A stretch of DNA of 46,671 nt from Mesorhizobium sp. B4-1-3 (lineage in GTDB: Bacteria; Pseudomonadota; Alphaproteobacteria; Rhizobiales; Rhizobiaceae). The translations under genes and the position numbers were made by a program. Positions within the stretch are counted from its first letter, which is position 1, and every line of letters begins with the position of its first letter. The stretch lies in assembly GCF_006439355.1 (NCBI RefSeq), contig NZ_VFTG01000032.1:1-46671 (forward strand), written 5' to 3'. The notes below the pieces were generated by a model that made no database searches, was not told the origin of the DNA, and worked only from the letters and a program-made list of their open reading frames with translations. Positions 32,765 to 41,254 of this stretch are shown here, piece by piece.

Positions 32765-34665
32765 CCGGCGCGCCGCAAGCCGCCGCGCCGCGTATCGCGC
32801 GCGCTTTCCTCGCCGAACAGCGAGGCGAGCTGCTCGGTCATGGCGCCCGCCAGTTCCTCGGCGTCGACGATGGTGACGGCGCGGCGATAATAGCGCGTGA
32901 CGTCGTGGCCGATGCCGATCGCCAAAAGCTCGACCGGCGAGCGTGTTTCGATCAGCTCGATGACCGCCCTAAGATGCCGCTCCAGATAGTTGCCCGGATT
33001 AACCGAGAGCGTGGAATCGTCGACCGGCGCGCCGTCCGAGATCATCATCAGGATCTTGCGCTGCTCCGGCCGGCCGATCAGCCGGTTATGCGCCCAAAGC
33101 AGCGCCTCCCCGTCGATGTTTTCCTTGAGCAGGCCCTCGCGCATCATCAGACCGAGATTGCGCCGCGCACGCCGCCACGGATGATCGGCGGATTTGTAGA
33201 TGATGTGGCGCAGGTCATTGAGCCGGCCGGGATTTGGCGGCTTGCCGTCCTTCAGCCATTTCTCGCGCGCCTGTCCGCCTTTCCAAGCCCGCGTGGTGAA
33301 GCCGAGGATTTCCACCGAAACGCCGCAGCGCTCCAGCGTGCGCGCCAAGATGTCGGCGCAGGTGGCGGCGACCGTGATCGGACGCCCGCGCATCGAGCCC
33401 GAATTGTCGAGCACCAGCGACACCACCGTGTCGCGGAATTTGGTGTCGCGCTCCTGCTTGAAGGACAGCGGCTGCATTGGGTCGATGACCACGCGCACCA
33501 GGCGCGCCGGATCGAGATAGCCTTCCTCCAGGTCGAAATCCCAGGAGCGGTTCTGCTGCGCCATCAGCCGGCGCTGCAGCCGGTTGGCGAGCCGCCCGAC
33601 GACGCCGGAAAGGTTGGCCAACTGCTTGTCGAGGAAGGCGCGCAGCCGTTCGAGCTCCTCTTCCTCGCACAGGTCCTCGGCGCCGACCGTCTCGTCGAAG
33701 GCGATGGTGAAGACCTTGTAGTCGATCTCTTTCGGCAGGTTGAGGAACGGATTGTCGTTGCGCTTGGCCTCGCCAGGCGTCTCGGCGTCGGAATCATCCT
33801 CGTCGGATAGGTCGTCCGAGGTGGCGTCGGTCGCTTCGGTTTCGGCCGACTCTTCCTCGTCGGCGGAGGCCTCGGCATCCTCCGACTGCGACTGCTCGGA
33901 GCCTGAATCCTCCTCGCCGCCTTCCTCGCTCTGTTCCTCGCCCTGCTGTTCGTTCTCTTCGTTTTCCTCCGAGTCGTCCGTTTCCTGGTCGTCGCCGAGC
34001 TCCTCGGCCATTTCCATGGAAACCAGCATCTCGCGCACGACGCGGGCAAAGGCCTGCTGGTCATCGAGCTTGGCCGACAGGCCGTCGAGATCGGCGCTCG
34101 CCTTCTCCTCGATCCAGGGACGCCAGAGGTCGACCAGCCGCTCACCGCTCTTCGGCACGGGACGTCCGGTGAGTTTCTCGCGCACCATCAGCGCGACCGC
34201 CTCTTCGAGAGGCGCGTCCGCCTTGTCCCTGACGTCGTCAAGGTTTGCCTTGGCGTATTTGTCCTCGAGCATCGAGCCGATATTGTCGGCGACACCCTGC
34301 ATGGCGCGGCTGCCGATCGCCTCAACCCGCGCCTGTTCGACGGCATCGAAGATGGAGCGCGCAAGCTTGCCTTCCGGCGCCAGCTTGTTGTGGATGCGCT
34401 GATCGTGGCAGGCGCGCTTCAGCGCCATGGAATCGCCCAGGCCACGCGTGATCGCGATGTCGTTGCGGGACGCCTTCTTCGGCAGTTCCGGCAAACGGGC
34501 ACGGTTGCCGGCCAGCGCCGGCCGGTCCTTGGCGAAACCGACCTCGAGGTCCTTGTCGCCGGCGACGGCGCGCATGCAGACAGTGACGGCGCGCTTGAAG
34601 CCGTCCGCTTCAGACCCGTTCTTCGGCTTGTTGCGCGTGTTGTCGCCTGGACCCGCCATTGTCAT
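32761..34665 (-). CDS. cobT: Cobaltochelatase subunit CobT
   Basis: The 634-residue protein is CobT, part of the aerobic CobNST cobaltochelatase that inserts cobalt into hydrogenobyrinic acid a,c-diamide. An N-terminal helical domain runs to about residue 220. A strongly acidic Glu/Asp-rich linker runs from about 225 to 295. The C-terminal von Willebrand factor A domain has the metal site DNSGSMRG near residues 417-424. ATP hydrolysis comes from CobS. The length is close to the family norm. It is 48 bases after cobS and overlaps the phytase-like gene by 4 bases. CobN is not in this window. Confidence 0.94.
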   Translation of the reverse strand: MTMAGPGDNTRNKPKNGSEADGFKRAVTVCMRAVAGDKDLEVGFAKDRPALAGNRARLPELPKKASRNDIAITRGLGDSMALKRACHDQRIHNKLAPEGKLARSIFDAVEQARVEAIGSRAMQGVADNIGSMLEDKYAKANLDDVRDKADAPLEEAVALMVREKLTGRPVPKSGERLVDLWRPWIEEKASADLDGLSAKLDDQQAFARVVREMLVSMEMAEELGDDQETDDSEENEENEQQGEEQSEEGGEEDSGSEQSQSEDAEASADEEESAETEATDATSDDLSDEDDSDAETPGEAKRNDNPFLNLPKEIDYKVFTIAFDETVGAEDLCEEEELERLRAFLDKQLANLSGVVGRLANRLQRRLMAQQNRSWDFDLEEGYLDPARLVRVVIDPMQPLSFKQERDTKFRDTVVSLVLDNSGSMRGRPITVAATCADILARTLERCGVSVEILGFTTRAWKGGQAREKWLKDGKPPNPGRLNDLRHIIYKSADHPWRRARRNLGLMMREGLLKENIDGEALLWAHNRLIGRPEQRKILMMISDGAPVDDSTLSVNPGNYLERHLRAVIELIETRSPVELLAIGIGHDVTRYYRRAVTIVDAEELAGAMTEQLASLFGEESARDTRRGGLRRAG

Positions 34666-34713
34666 TCCCTGCGCGTTTTCATGCCGAAAGGCTGGACACC
34701 TTCAGCTGCGCGC

Positions 34714-35700
34714 CTATCCCAGCACCACGTTGGCGGCGCTCTCCGGCAGATCCTCGCCGAAAGCGCGCTGGTAGAACTCGGCCACCACCGAACGCTCCAG
34801 TTCGTCGCACTTGTTGAGGAAGGTCAGCCGGAACGCCATGCCGATGTCGCCGAAGATCTCGGCGTTTTCGGCCCAGGTGATGACGGTGCGCGGGCTCATC
34901 ACGGTCGACAGGTCGCCATTGATGAAGGCCGAGCGTGTCATGTCGGCGACGCGCACCATCTTGTTGACGATGTCCTTGCCCTTGTTGTCGCGATAATGCT
35001 TGGCCTTGGCCAGCACGATGTTCACTTCGTTGTCGTGCGGCAGGTAGTTCAACGTGGTGACGATCGACCAGCGGTCCATCTGCGCTTGGTTGATCTGCTG
35101 CGTGCCGTGATAGAGGCCGGTGGTGTCGCCGAGGCCGACCGTGTTGGCGGTGGCGAACAGCCGGAAGGCCGGGTGCGGACGAATGACGCGGCTCTGGTCG
35201 AGCAGCGTGAGCCGGCCCGACGATTCCAGCACGCGCTGGATGACGAACATCACGTCCGGACGGCCGGCATCATATTCGTCGAAGCAGAGCGCGACATTGT
35301 GCTGATAGGCCCAGGGCAGGATGCCGTCGCGGAATTCGGTGACCTGCAGCCCTTCTTTGACGACGATGGCGTCCTTGCCGACGAGATCGATACGGCTGAC
35401 ATGGCTGTCGAGGTTGACGCGCACGCAGGGCCAGTTGAGACGCGCCGCCACCTGCTCGATATGCGTCGACTTGCCGGTGCCGTGATAGCCCGACACCATG
35501 ACGCGGCGGTTGTAGGCAAAGCCGGCGAGGATCGCCAGCGTCGTCGCCTTGTCGAACAGATAATCCGGGTCGATGTCCGGCACGTGCTCGGTCGCCGCCG
35601 AATAGGCGGGAACGACCATCTTGGACTCGAAGCCGAATTTCTCCTTCACCGACACCGTCGTGTCGGGCAGGTTGGCGATGTCGCGATCGACCTTGTTCAT
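34714..35700 (-). CDS. cobS: Cobaltochelatase subunit CobS
   Basis: The 328-residue AAA+ ATPase of MoxR type forms a ring with CobT that drives CobN-dependent cobalt insertion. The start ATG at 35700 gives the conserved MNKVDRDIANLPDTTVSV opening. The Walker A motif is SGYHGTGKST near residue 92, Walker B is ALCFDEYDAGRPD and the arginine finger lies in the MDRWSIV region. The longer frame to 35808 includes a repeat and is unlikely. It sits between the J-domain gene and cobT and likely shares a transcript with cobT. No cobalamin riboswitch is visible upstream. Confidence 0.94.
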   Translation of the reverse strand: MNKVDRDIANLPDTTVSVKEKFGFESKMVVPAYSAATEHVPDIDPDYLFDKATTLAILAGFAYNRRVMVSGYHGTGKSTHIEQVAARLNWPCVRVNLDSHVSRIDLVGKDAIVVKEGLQVTEFRDGILPWAYQHNVALCFDEYDAGRPDVMFVIQRVLESSGRLTLLDQSRVIRPHPAFRLFATANTVGLGDTTGLYHGTQQINQAQMDRWSIVTTLNYLPHDNEVNIVLAKAKHYRDNKGKDIVNKMVRVADMTRSAFINGDLSTVMSPRTVITWAENAEIFGDIGMAFRLTFLNKCDELERSVVAEFYQRAFGEDLPESAANVVLG

Positions 35701-35775
35701 CACTATCAACGTCTCCACGGGCGAAACGCCGCGTTTCGCCGGCAATCGATTTTGTCCGGGGGCGGTCTTAGAGCC

Positions 35776-35802
35776 TTTTCCAACCTTGTGAAAGTTGGAA
35801 AA
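35776..35802. repeat. Hairpin repeat between the J-domain gene and cobS
   Basis: TTTTCCAAC-N9-GTTGGAAAA is a perfect 9-base-pair stem. It lies inside the 123-base gap between the J-domain gene and cobS. It is similar in style to the rhizobial palindromic repeats but shorter. Flanking GAGCC suggests a degraded copy. Confidence 0.5.
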
Positions 35803-35823
35803 CGACACGGACCGTAGAGCCGC

Positions 35824-36447
35824 TCAGCACAATCCTGCCTGCTTGAGCACGCGATAGGCCTGCAGCACATCGCGGAACCGGTCTTCCGAACCTCTGTCGC
35901 CGCCATTCGCATCCGGATGATGGCGCTTAACGAGTTCCTTATAACGCGCCTTGATGTCCTGACCAGTCGCCTTTGTGTCAAGGCCAAGCGTTTCCAGCGC
36001 CTTGGCCTCAAGCGGCTTTGCCTTGCGCTCGCGCGGCTCGCGCGCGCCGGCGCCGAACAGATTGAACGGATCGCGCATGCGGTTGTAGTAGCTGGCGCGA
36101 CCCGAACGCTGCTGCGCGAAATCGGGCGCCGAGCGCGTCCCGCCGCCGTTGGCGCCCATGCGCCATGTCGGCCGGTGGCCGGTGAGCGCCTCTTTCTGGA
36201 AGCGTGCGATCTCGCTGTCCGACACGCCGGAGAAATAGTTGAAGCCCTTGTTGTATTCGCGCACATGCTCGAAGCAGAAGCGGAAATACTCGCCCTCCTT
36301 GAGGCGTCCGACCGGTGCGCGATGCGTCCCGGCCTCGTTGCAGCCATCCCACTGGCAGACCGGGGCGCGCGACTTCAGCTCCGCGTCCTTCTCCGGCCGG
36401 ATTCGAATTTTCTCGAAATATTTGGGATACGCTTTCATCTCCCCCAT
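35824..36447 (-). CDS. J-domain (DnaJ-like) protein
   Basis: The 207-residue protein has a DnaJ J-domain at its C-terminus, about residues 150-205, with the HPD motif in VKRHHPDANGGDRG. J-domain proteins stimulate Hsp70 (DnaK) ATPase. The N-terminal half (MKAYPKYFEKIRIRP... and CQWDGCNEAGTHRAP with cysteines) is typical for alphaproteobacterial orphan J-proteins and may be a zinc-type domain. ATG 36438 (MKAY) is an alternative start; GGGGGAG sits directly before it. It is divergent from bolA and upstream of cobS. The client is unknown. Confidence 0.87.
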   Translation of the reverse strand: MGEMKAYPKYFEKIRIRPEKDAELKSRAPVCQWDGCNEAGTHRAPVGRLKEGEYFRFCFEHVREYNKGFNYFSGVSDSEIARFQKEALTGHRPTWRMGANGGGTRSAPDFAQQRSGRASYYNRMRDPFNLFGAGAREPRERKAKPLEAKALETLGLDTKATGQDIKARYKELVKRHHPDANGGDRGSEDRFRDVLQAYRVLKQAGLC

Positions 36448-36583
36448 TTATGGGCTGTTCGCATATGCGAAACAAGAATTGACATTTCGCCGATGATCGC
36501 CCTAACCGCTGAATCGCGGCTTAAAAGCGGTCGAAAACGTAGATTTTGCGGCTGTGCCGTAAATGTGGTGAAGGGAAGCCCGA

Positions 36584-36886
36584 ATGTCCATACAGGCAAC
36601 CATGGAAGATAAGCTGAAGGCGGCGTTCTCGCCCGAACGGCTCGCCGTCATCAATGAAAGCCACCTTCACGCCGGCCATCACCATGTCGAGCACGGCCAC
36701 GAAACGCACTTCGACGGCACCGGCGAGACGCATTTTCGCGTCCGCGTCGTCTCGGCCGCCTTTGCCGGCATGAGCCGCGTCGAGCGCCACCGCGCCGTCA
36801 ACGAATTGCTTGCCGACGAATTGAAGGCCGGCGTGCATGCGCTGGCGATCGAGCCGGCCGCGCCGGGCGAGAAGACGCGCTGGTAA
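36584..36886 (+). CDS. bolA: BolA-family protein
   Basis: The 100-residue protein has the BolA helix-turn-helix-like fold: MEDKLKAAFSPERLAVINESHLHAGHHHV, then THFRVRVVSAAFAGMSRVERHRAVNELLADELKAGVHALAI. Histidines in HLHAGHHH could take part in Fe-S or metal binding with monothiol glutaredoxins, a known role in the family for iron sensing. ATG 36584 follows AAGGGAAG. It is divergent from the J-domain gene, an arrangement common in Rhizobiales. Its stop is directly next to the convergent hydrolase pseudogene. Confidence 0.92.
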   Translation: MSIQATMEDKLKAAFSPERLAVINESHLHAGHHHVEHGHETHFDGTGETHFRVRVVSAAFAGMSRVERHRAVNELLADELKAGVHALAIEPAAPGEKTRW

Positions 36887-37688
36887 TTAGCCCACGGTCG
36901 CCTTGAGGAACGCCAGGGCCGCGCTTGTCAAGGCGTCGCCCTCCTTGCCGAAATCGCGATTGATCGACATATGCGTGTAGGCGCTGCCGTCGAACAGCGT
37001 GACGTTGGTTCCGGTGGCGCGCAGGCCTTTCGAGAAAGCTTGCGACGCTTCGCCCCGCCCGGGCGCGCGAATGGGCGATAAAGGGCGGCGGATGCTTCCT
37101 GTCGTCGACATGGCTCGCCGGCGACAGCGCCGCCCACTGTGTCGGGTCGGAGAAAGCGCGTGCATAGGCACCCACCATGCCGCCACTCCTGAAAAGCGCC
37201 ACAAAATCGTAGGCCCTGGTATCGTCCAGGATCAGCGCGACGACACCGGGCAGTCCGCCGCGCATGCCGGTCAAGGCAACCAGATGGCAGCCGGCCGAAT
37301 GGCCCATACCCACGATGCGACTGGGGTCGCCGCCGTATCGGGCGATATTGGCGCGCACATAGGCGTAGGCTCGTTCGACATCGTCGGCCTGCATGGCGAC
37401 ATCGGCTTGCGGCAACAGACGGTAATCGATCGAGACGAAGACGAAGCCGTTGGCAAGCAGGAAGCCCGGCTTGGCGCCGACCTGGCTGCGTTTGCCGAAC
37501 CGCCAGGCGCCGCCATGGACGAAGAAGACCACCGGTGCGTTATTCGCGTCCGATGCGTAGATGTCGAGCTTGGCCGGACCGTAGTCAACGGTTTGCGGTG
37601 CTGGCTGGCCCGGACGCCCGGCGGCTGATGCACCTTTCGGCAGCAGCACCCCCAGCGATGCCGCGATGAAGCTGCGTCGACTGATCAT
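36887..37688 (-). pseudogene. Tat-exported alpha/beta hydrolase, frameshifted
   Basis: From the ATG at 37688 the frame starts MISRRSFIAASLGVLLP, a twin-arginine signal. It continues with VVFFVHGGAWRFG (oxyanion loop) and GMGHSAGCHLV (nucleophile serine). After about HPPPFIAHSR, near 37050-37070, the reading shifts to another frame, which continues APGRGEASQAFSKGL and ends YTHMSI...LAFLKATVG at 36887. The catalytic histidine of the hydrolase lies in the second frame. The G/C-rich run at 37050-37070 is the likely place of a lost or gained base. The family is BD-FAE-like esterase. A sequencing error cannot be excluded. Confidence 0.82.
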
Positions 37689-37887
37689 TGTCATCTCCGG
37701 CCGGCGCCGGCGGAAGCGCGCCGCGCACCTCGATTGGATCAATAACAACAACTTGTGGGTGCCAAACCAGATCCCGCCCTTGAAGCTCCGGCGGCAATCA
37801 CCACGTATTTTGCAGGGCGAGCATTTCGGCCGCGTCGGGTATCAACCGAGGTCAATGCCAGATTGCATGCGCTATCCTTCACGTGAG

Positions 37888-37913
37888 GGAACCAACAGTG
37901 CTTTCCGGCAGTT
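37888..37913 (+). promoter_or_regulatory. EcfG/RpoE2-type promoter of prkA operon
   Basis: GGAAC at 37888-37892 and GTT at 37911-37913 are separated by 18 bases (19 to TT). This fits the alphaproteobacterial general-stress sigma factor consensus (GGAAC-N18-19-TT). It lies about 50 bases before the prkA start. Confidence 0.5.
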
Positions 37914-37924
37914 GATGCAGCGAT

Positions 37925-37949
37925 GAGCCGATTGGCAGCCCATCGGCTC
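37925..37949 (+). promoter_or_regulatory. Hairpin in the prkA leader
   Basis: GAGCCGAT-N9-ATCGGCTC is a perfect 8-base-pair stem. It ends just before the ribosome-binding site GAGG (37951-37954) and the ATG at 37964, so it may affect translation or mRNA stability. Confidence 0.45.
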
Positions 37950-37963
37950 CGAGGCAAAGCACC

Positions 37964-39913
37964 ATGCGCGAGAATCAATCCGACGTCTTCGATCTGTTTT
38001 CGGAGATTTATTCCAACGCCGCCCAGGAAGAGATCAGTCTCCAGCAATACCTGCTGGCCTGCCGTGAAGATAAATCCATGTATGCGTCGGCGCCCGAACG
38101 CATGGTCGAGGCGATCGGCGAGCCGAATCTGATCGACACCAGCAAGGACGAACGGCTCGGCCGCATTTTCTCCAACCGGACCATCAAGATCTATCCCTCT
38201 TTCTCCGATTTCTACGGGATGGAGGACACGATCGAGCGCATCGCTGGATATTTCCGCTACGCCTCGCAAGGACTGGAGGAGCGCAAGCAGATCCTCTACC
38301 TTCTCGGCCCGGTCGGCGGCGGCAAGTCCTCGCTCGCCGAACGGCTGAAGAAGCTGATGGAAGAGCGGCCGATCTACACGCTCAAAGTCGGCAACCAGAT
38401 CAGCCCGATCTTCGAGTCGCCGCTTGGCCTTTTCCATCCCGACCGCATGGGCGATCTGCTGGAGGATAAATACGGTATCGCCCGCCGCCGCCTGAACGGA
38501 CTGATTTCGCCTTGGGCAGCCAAGCGCCTCGATGAGCTATCGGGCGACATCTCCAAATTCAGCGTCGTCAAGCTGATGCCGTCGCGGCTGCGTCAGATCG
38601 CCATCGCCAAGACCGAACCCGGCGACGAGAACAACCAGGACGTCTCGGCCTTGGTCGGCAAGGTCGACATCAGGCAATTGGAGAATTTCAGCCAGTCGGA
38701 CCCGGATGCCTATTCCTACAGCGGCGGCCTCAACCGGACGACGCAAGGCCTGCTCGAATTCGTCGAGATGTTCAAGGCGCCCATCAAGGTCTTGCATCCG
38801 CTGCTGACGGCAACCCAGGAAGGCAGCTACAACGGCACCGAGAATTTCGGCTCCTTCCCCTATCAGGGCATCGTCGTCGCCCATTCCAACGAGTCGGAAT
38901 GGCAGCAGTTCAAGAACAACAAGAACAATGAGGCCTTCCTCGACCGCATCCTGGTGGTCAAGGTTCCCTATTGCCTGCGCATCACCGAGGAGCGGCACAT
39001 CTACGAGAAGCTGCTGCGCGAGAGCGAGCTGGCGAACAGCCCCTGCGCGCCCGAGGTGCTCGACATCCTCAGCCGCTTCACCGTCTCGACCCGTCTCGCC
39101 GAGCATGAGAACTCGCCGCTCTACACCAAGATGCGCGCCTATGACGGCGAGAACCTCAAGGAGGTCGATCCGAAGGCGAAGTCGGTCCAGGAATATCGCG
39201 ATGCCGCCGGCGTCGACGAAGGCATGACCGGGGTCAGCACCCGCTTCGCCTTCAAGATCCTGTCGCAGACCTTCAACTACGACACCAAGGAGGTTGCCGC
39301 CGACCCGGTGCACCTGATGTACATCCTCGAGGAGGCGATCAAACGCGAGCAGTTCCCGAAGGAAACGGAAGCCGCCTATCTCGAGTTCATCAAGTCGGAA
39401 CTCGCGACGCGCTATGCCGAGTTCATCGGCCACGAGATCCAGAAGGCCTATCTGGAGTCCTACAGCGAGTACGGCCAGAATCTCTTCGACCGCTACATCG
39501 CCTACGCCGATGCCTGGATCGAGGATCAGGACTACAAGGATCCCGACACCGGCCAGATCCTCAACCGCGAGGTGCTAGACAAGGAACTGTCGCAGGTCGA
39601 GAAACCCGCCGGCATCGCCAATCCCAAGGACTTCCGCAACGAAGTGGTCAAATTCACCTTGCGCGCGCGGGCGCGCAACCATGGCCGCAATCCCTCCTGG
39701 ACGAGCTATGAAAAGCTTCGCGAGGTTATCGAGAAGCGCATGTTCGGCCAGGTCGAGGACCTGCTGCCGGTGATCAGCTTCGGCTCCAAGCAGGACAGCG
39801 TCACGGAGAAGCGGCACAATGAATTTGTGCAGCGCATGATGGAGCGCGGCTACACTCAGCGGCAGGTGCGACGGCTGGTCGATTGGTACATGCGCGTGAA
39901 CAAGGCGGGCTAA
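37964..39913 (+). CDS. prkA: PrkA-family serine protein kinase / AAA ATPase
   Basis: The 649-residue protein has an N-terminal AAA-like domain with Walker A GPVGGGKS at residues 115-122. The C-terminal half, from about residue 400 on, is the kinase-like PrkA region with the family's EEAIKREQFPKETEAAYLEF and AYLESYSEYGQNLFDRYI blocks. E. coli YeaG and Bacillus PrkA act in stress adaptation. It leads a three-gene unit with the YeaH and SpoVR homologues, with gaps of 19 and 11 bases. The EcfG-type promoter at 37888 suggests general-stress control. Length matches the family. Confidence 0.93.
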   Translation: MRENQSDVFDLFSEIYSNAAQEEISLQQYLLACREDKSMYASAPERMVEAIGEPNLIDTSKDERLGRIFSNRTIKIYPSFSDFYGMEDTIERIAGYFRYASQGLEERKQILYLLGPVGGGKSSLAERLKKLMEERPIYTLKVGNQISPIFESPLGLFHPDRMGDLLEDKYGIARRRLNGLISPWAAKRLDELSGDISKFSVVKLMPSRLRQIAIAKTEPGDENNQDVSALVGKVDIRQLENFSQSDPDAYSYSGGLNRTTQGLLEFVEMFKAPIKVLHPLLTATQEGSYNGTENFGSFPYQGIVVAHSNESEWQQFKNNKNNEAFLDRILVVKVPYCLRITEERHIYEKLLRESELANSPCAPEVLDILSRFTVSTRLAEHENSPLYTKMRAYDGENLKEVDPKAKSVQEYRDAAGVDEGMTGVSTRFAFKILSQTFNYDTKEVAADPVHLMYILEEAIKREQFPKETEAAYLEFIKSELATRYAEFIGHEIQKAYLESYSEYGQNLFDRYIAYADAWIEDQDYKDPDTGQILNREVLDKELSQVEKPAGIANPKDFRNEVVKFTLRARARNHGRNPSWTSYEKLREVIEKRMFGQVEDLLPVISFGSKQDSVTEKRHNEFVQRMMERGYTQRQVRRLVDWYMRVNKAG

Positions 39914-39932
39914 ACAACGCCGGAACGGTTCC

Positions 39933-41243
39933 ATGCCGATCTTCATCGACCGCCGCCTGAACCCGAAGGACAAGAGCCTGGGCAATCGCCAGCGCTTCGT
40001 CAGGCGTGCCCGGGAGGAGCTCAAGCGCAGCATCCGCGACCACGTCCGCACCGGTGGTATCGCCGACATCGACCGCGAGCACACCGTGCCGATGCCCCGC
40101 AAAGGCACCAGCGAACCGACCTTCAGCAACGACAAGGCAAGCGGCCGGCGCCAACACATCCTGCCCGGCAACAAGACGTTCAGCCCCGGCGACCTTATCG
40201 CCAAGCCGGGCGGCGGTGAAGGCTTTGGGTCCGCCCCGGGGACCACGGAGTCCGAAGACGACTTCCGTTTCGTGCTGTCGCGCGAGGAAGTGCTCGACCT
40301 CTTCTTCGAGGACCTCGAACTGCCCGATCTGGTCAAGCTCAACCTCAAGCAGATATTGAGCTACAAGCCGAGGCGGGCAGGTTTCGCGGCAAGCGGGGCG
40401 CCGACCAACATCAATGTCGGCCGCACGATGCGCAACAGCCATGGGCGGCGCATCGCGCTGAGACGGCCCAAACAGGCAGAGCTCGACGCGATCGCCATGC
40501 AGATTGCCGAGCTGGAAGCGAAGCCGGCAAGTGCCGCGTTGCGCGAACGCATCGCCAACCTGCGCGAACAGTTGGACCGACTTGAGCGCCGGCGCAGGCG
40601 CATTGCATATGTCGATCCGGTCGACATCCGCTTCAATCGCTTCGATCCCCAGCCCGTGCCCAATGCGAACGCGGTCATGTTCTGCTTGATGGACGTCTCG
40701 GGCTCGATGGGAGAGCGCGAGAAGGACCTGGCCAAACGCTTCTTCGTGCTGTTGCATCTTTTCCTGACGCGCCGCTACGAGCGCATCGAGGTCGTCTTCA
40801 TCCGCCATACCCACGAAGCCAAGGAGGTGGACGAGCATACATTCTTCTATCACACCGAAAGCGGCGGCACGGTCGTCTCCACCGCGCTCGAGGAAATGCA
40901 CCGCATCATCGAGGAACGCTATCCCGTCGCCGAATGGAACATCTACGCCGCCCAAGCCTCCGACGGCGACAATTTCGCCACCGACTCCGAGCGCTGCATA
41001 GAACTGCTCGACCGCAAGCTCATGCGGCTTTGCCAGTATTTCGCCTATGTGGAGATCATCGACGAGCGGGAAAGCCATATTTTCGGCTCGACCGAGAACG
41101 GGACGTCGCTGTGGCGCGCCTACAACGCCGTCGACGGGAAATGGCCGAACTTCCAGATGAGGCGCATCGCCGCGCCGGCCGACATATATCCGGTCTTCCG
41201 ACAGCTCTTCGCCAGGCAGCCCGATCTGCGCAAGAGCGCCTGA
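39933..41243 (+). CDS. YeaH/YhbH-family protein (DUF444)
   Basis: The 436-residue protein shows the DUF444 opening MPIFIDRRLNPKDKSLGNRQRFVRR and the central segment FEDLELPDLVKLNLKQI. A von Willebrand-like region follows, with VMFCLMDVSGSMGEREKDLAKRFF near residue 250 (DVSGS metal site) and HTHEAKEVDEHTFFYHTESGGTVVSTALEEM. E. coli YeaH works together with the kinase YeaG under nutrient stress. It is the middle gene of the prkA operon. The DXSXS site suggests a metal-dependent adhesion or assembly role. Length is in the usual range. Confidence 0.92.
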   Translation: MPIFIDRRLNPKDKSLGNRQRFVRRAREELKRSIRDHVRTGGIADIDREHTVPMPRKGTSEPTFSNDKASGRRQHILPGNKTFSPGDLIAKPGGGEGFGSAPGTTESEDDFRFVLSREEVLDLFFEDLELPDLVKLNLKQILSYKPRRAGFAASGAPTNINVGRTMRNSHGRRIALRRPKQAELDAIAMQIAELEAKPASAALRERIANLREQLDRLERRRRRIAYVDPVDIRFNRFDPQPVPNANAVMFCLMDVSGSMGEREKDLAKRFFVLLHLFLTRRYERIEVVFIRHTHEAKEVDEHTFFYHTESGGTVVSTALEEMHRIIEERYPVAEWNIYAAQASDGDNFATDSERCIELLDRKLMRLCQYFAYVEIIDERESHIFGSTENGTSLWRAYNAVDGKWPNFQMRRIAAPADIYPVFRQLFARQPDLRKSA

Positions 41244-41254
41244 GGGCTACGGCA

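Noticed and set aside
34390..35817. Large plus-strand frame opposite cobS
   Set aside because: It is fully antisense to cobS, with a charged shadow-frame composition.
35701..35823. Cobalamin riboswitch before cobS
   Set aside because: The gap holds only a palindromic hairpin; no B12-box-like element is visible.
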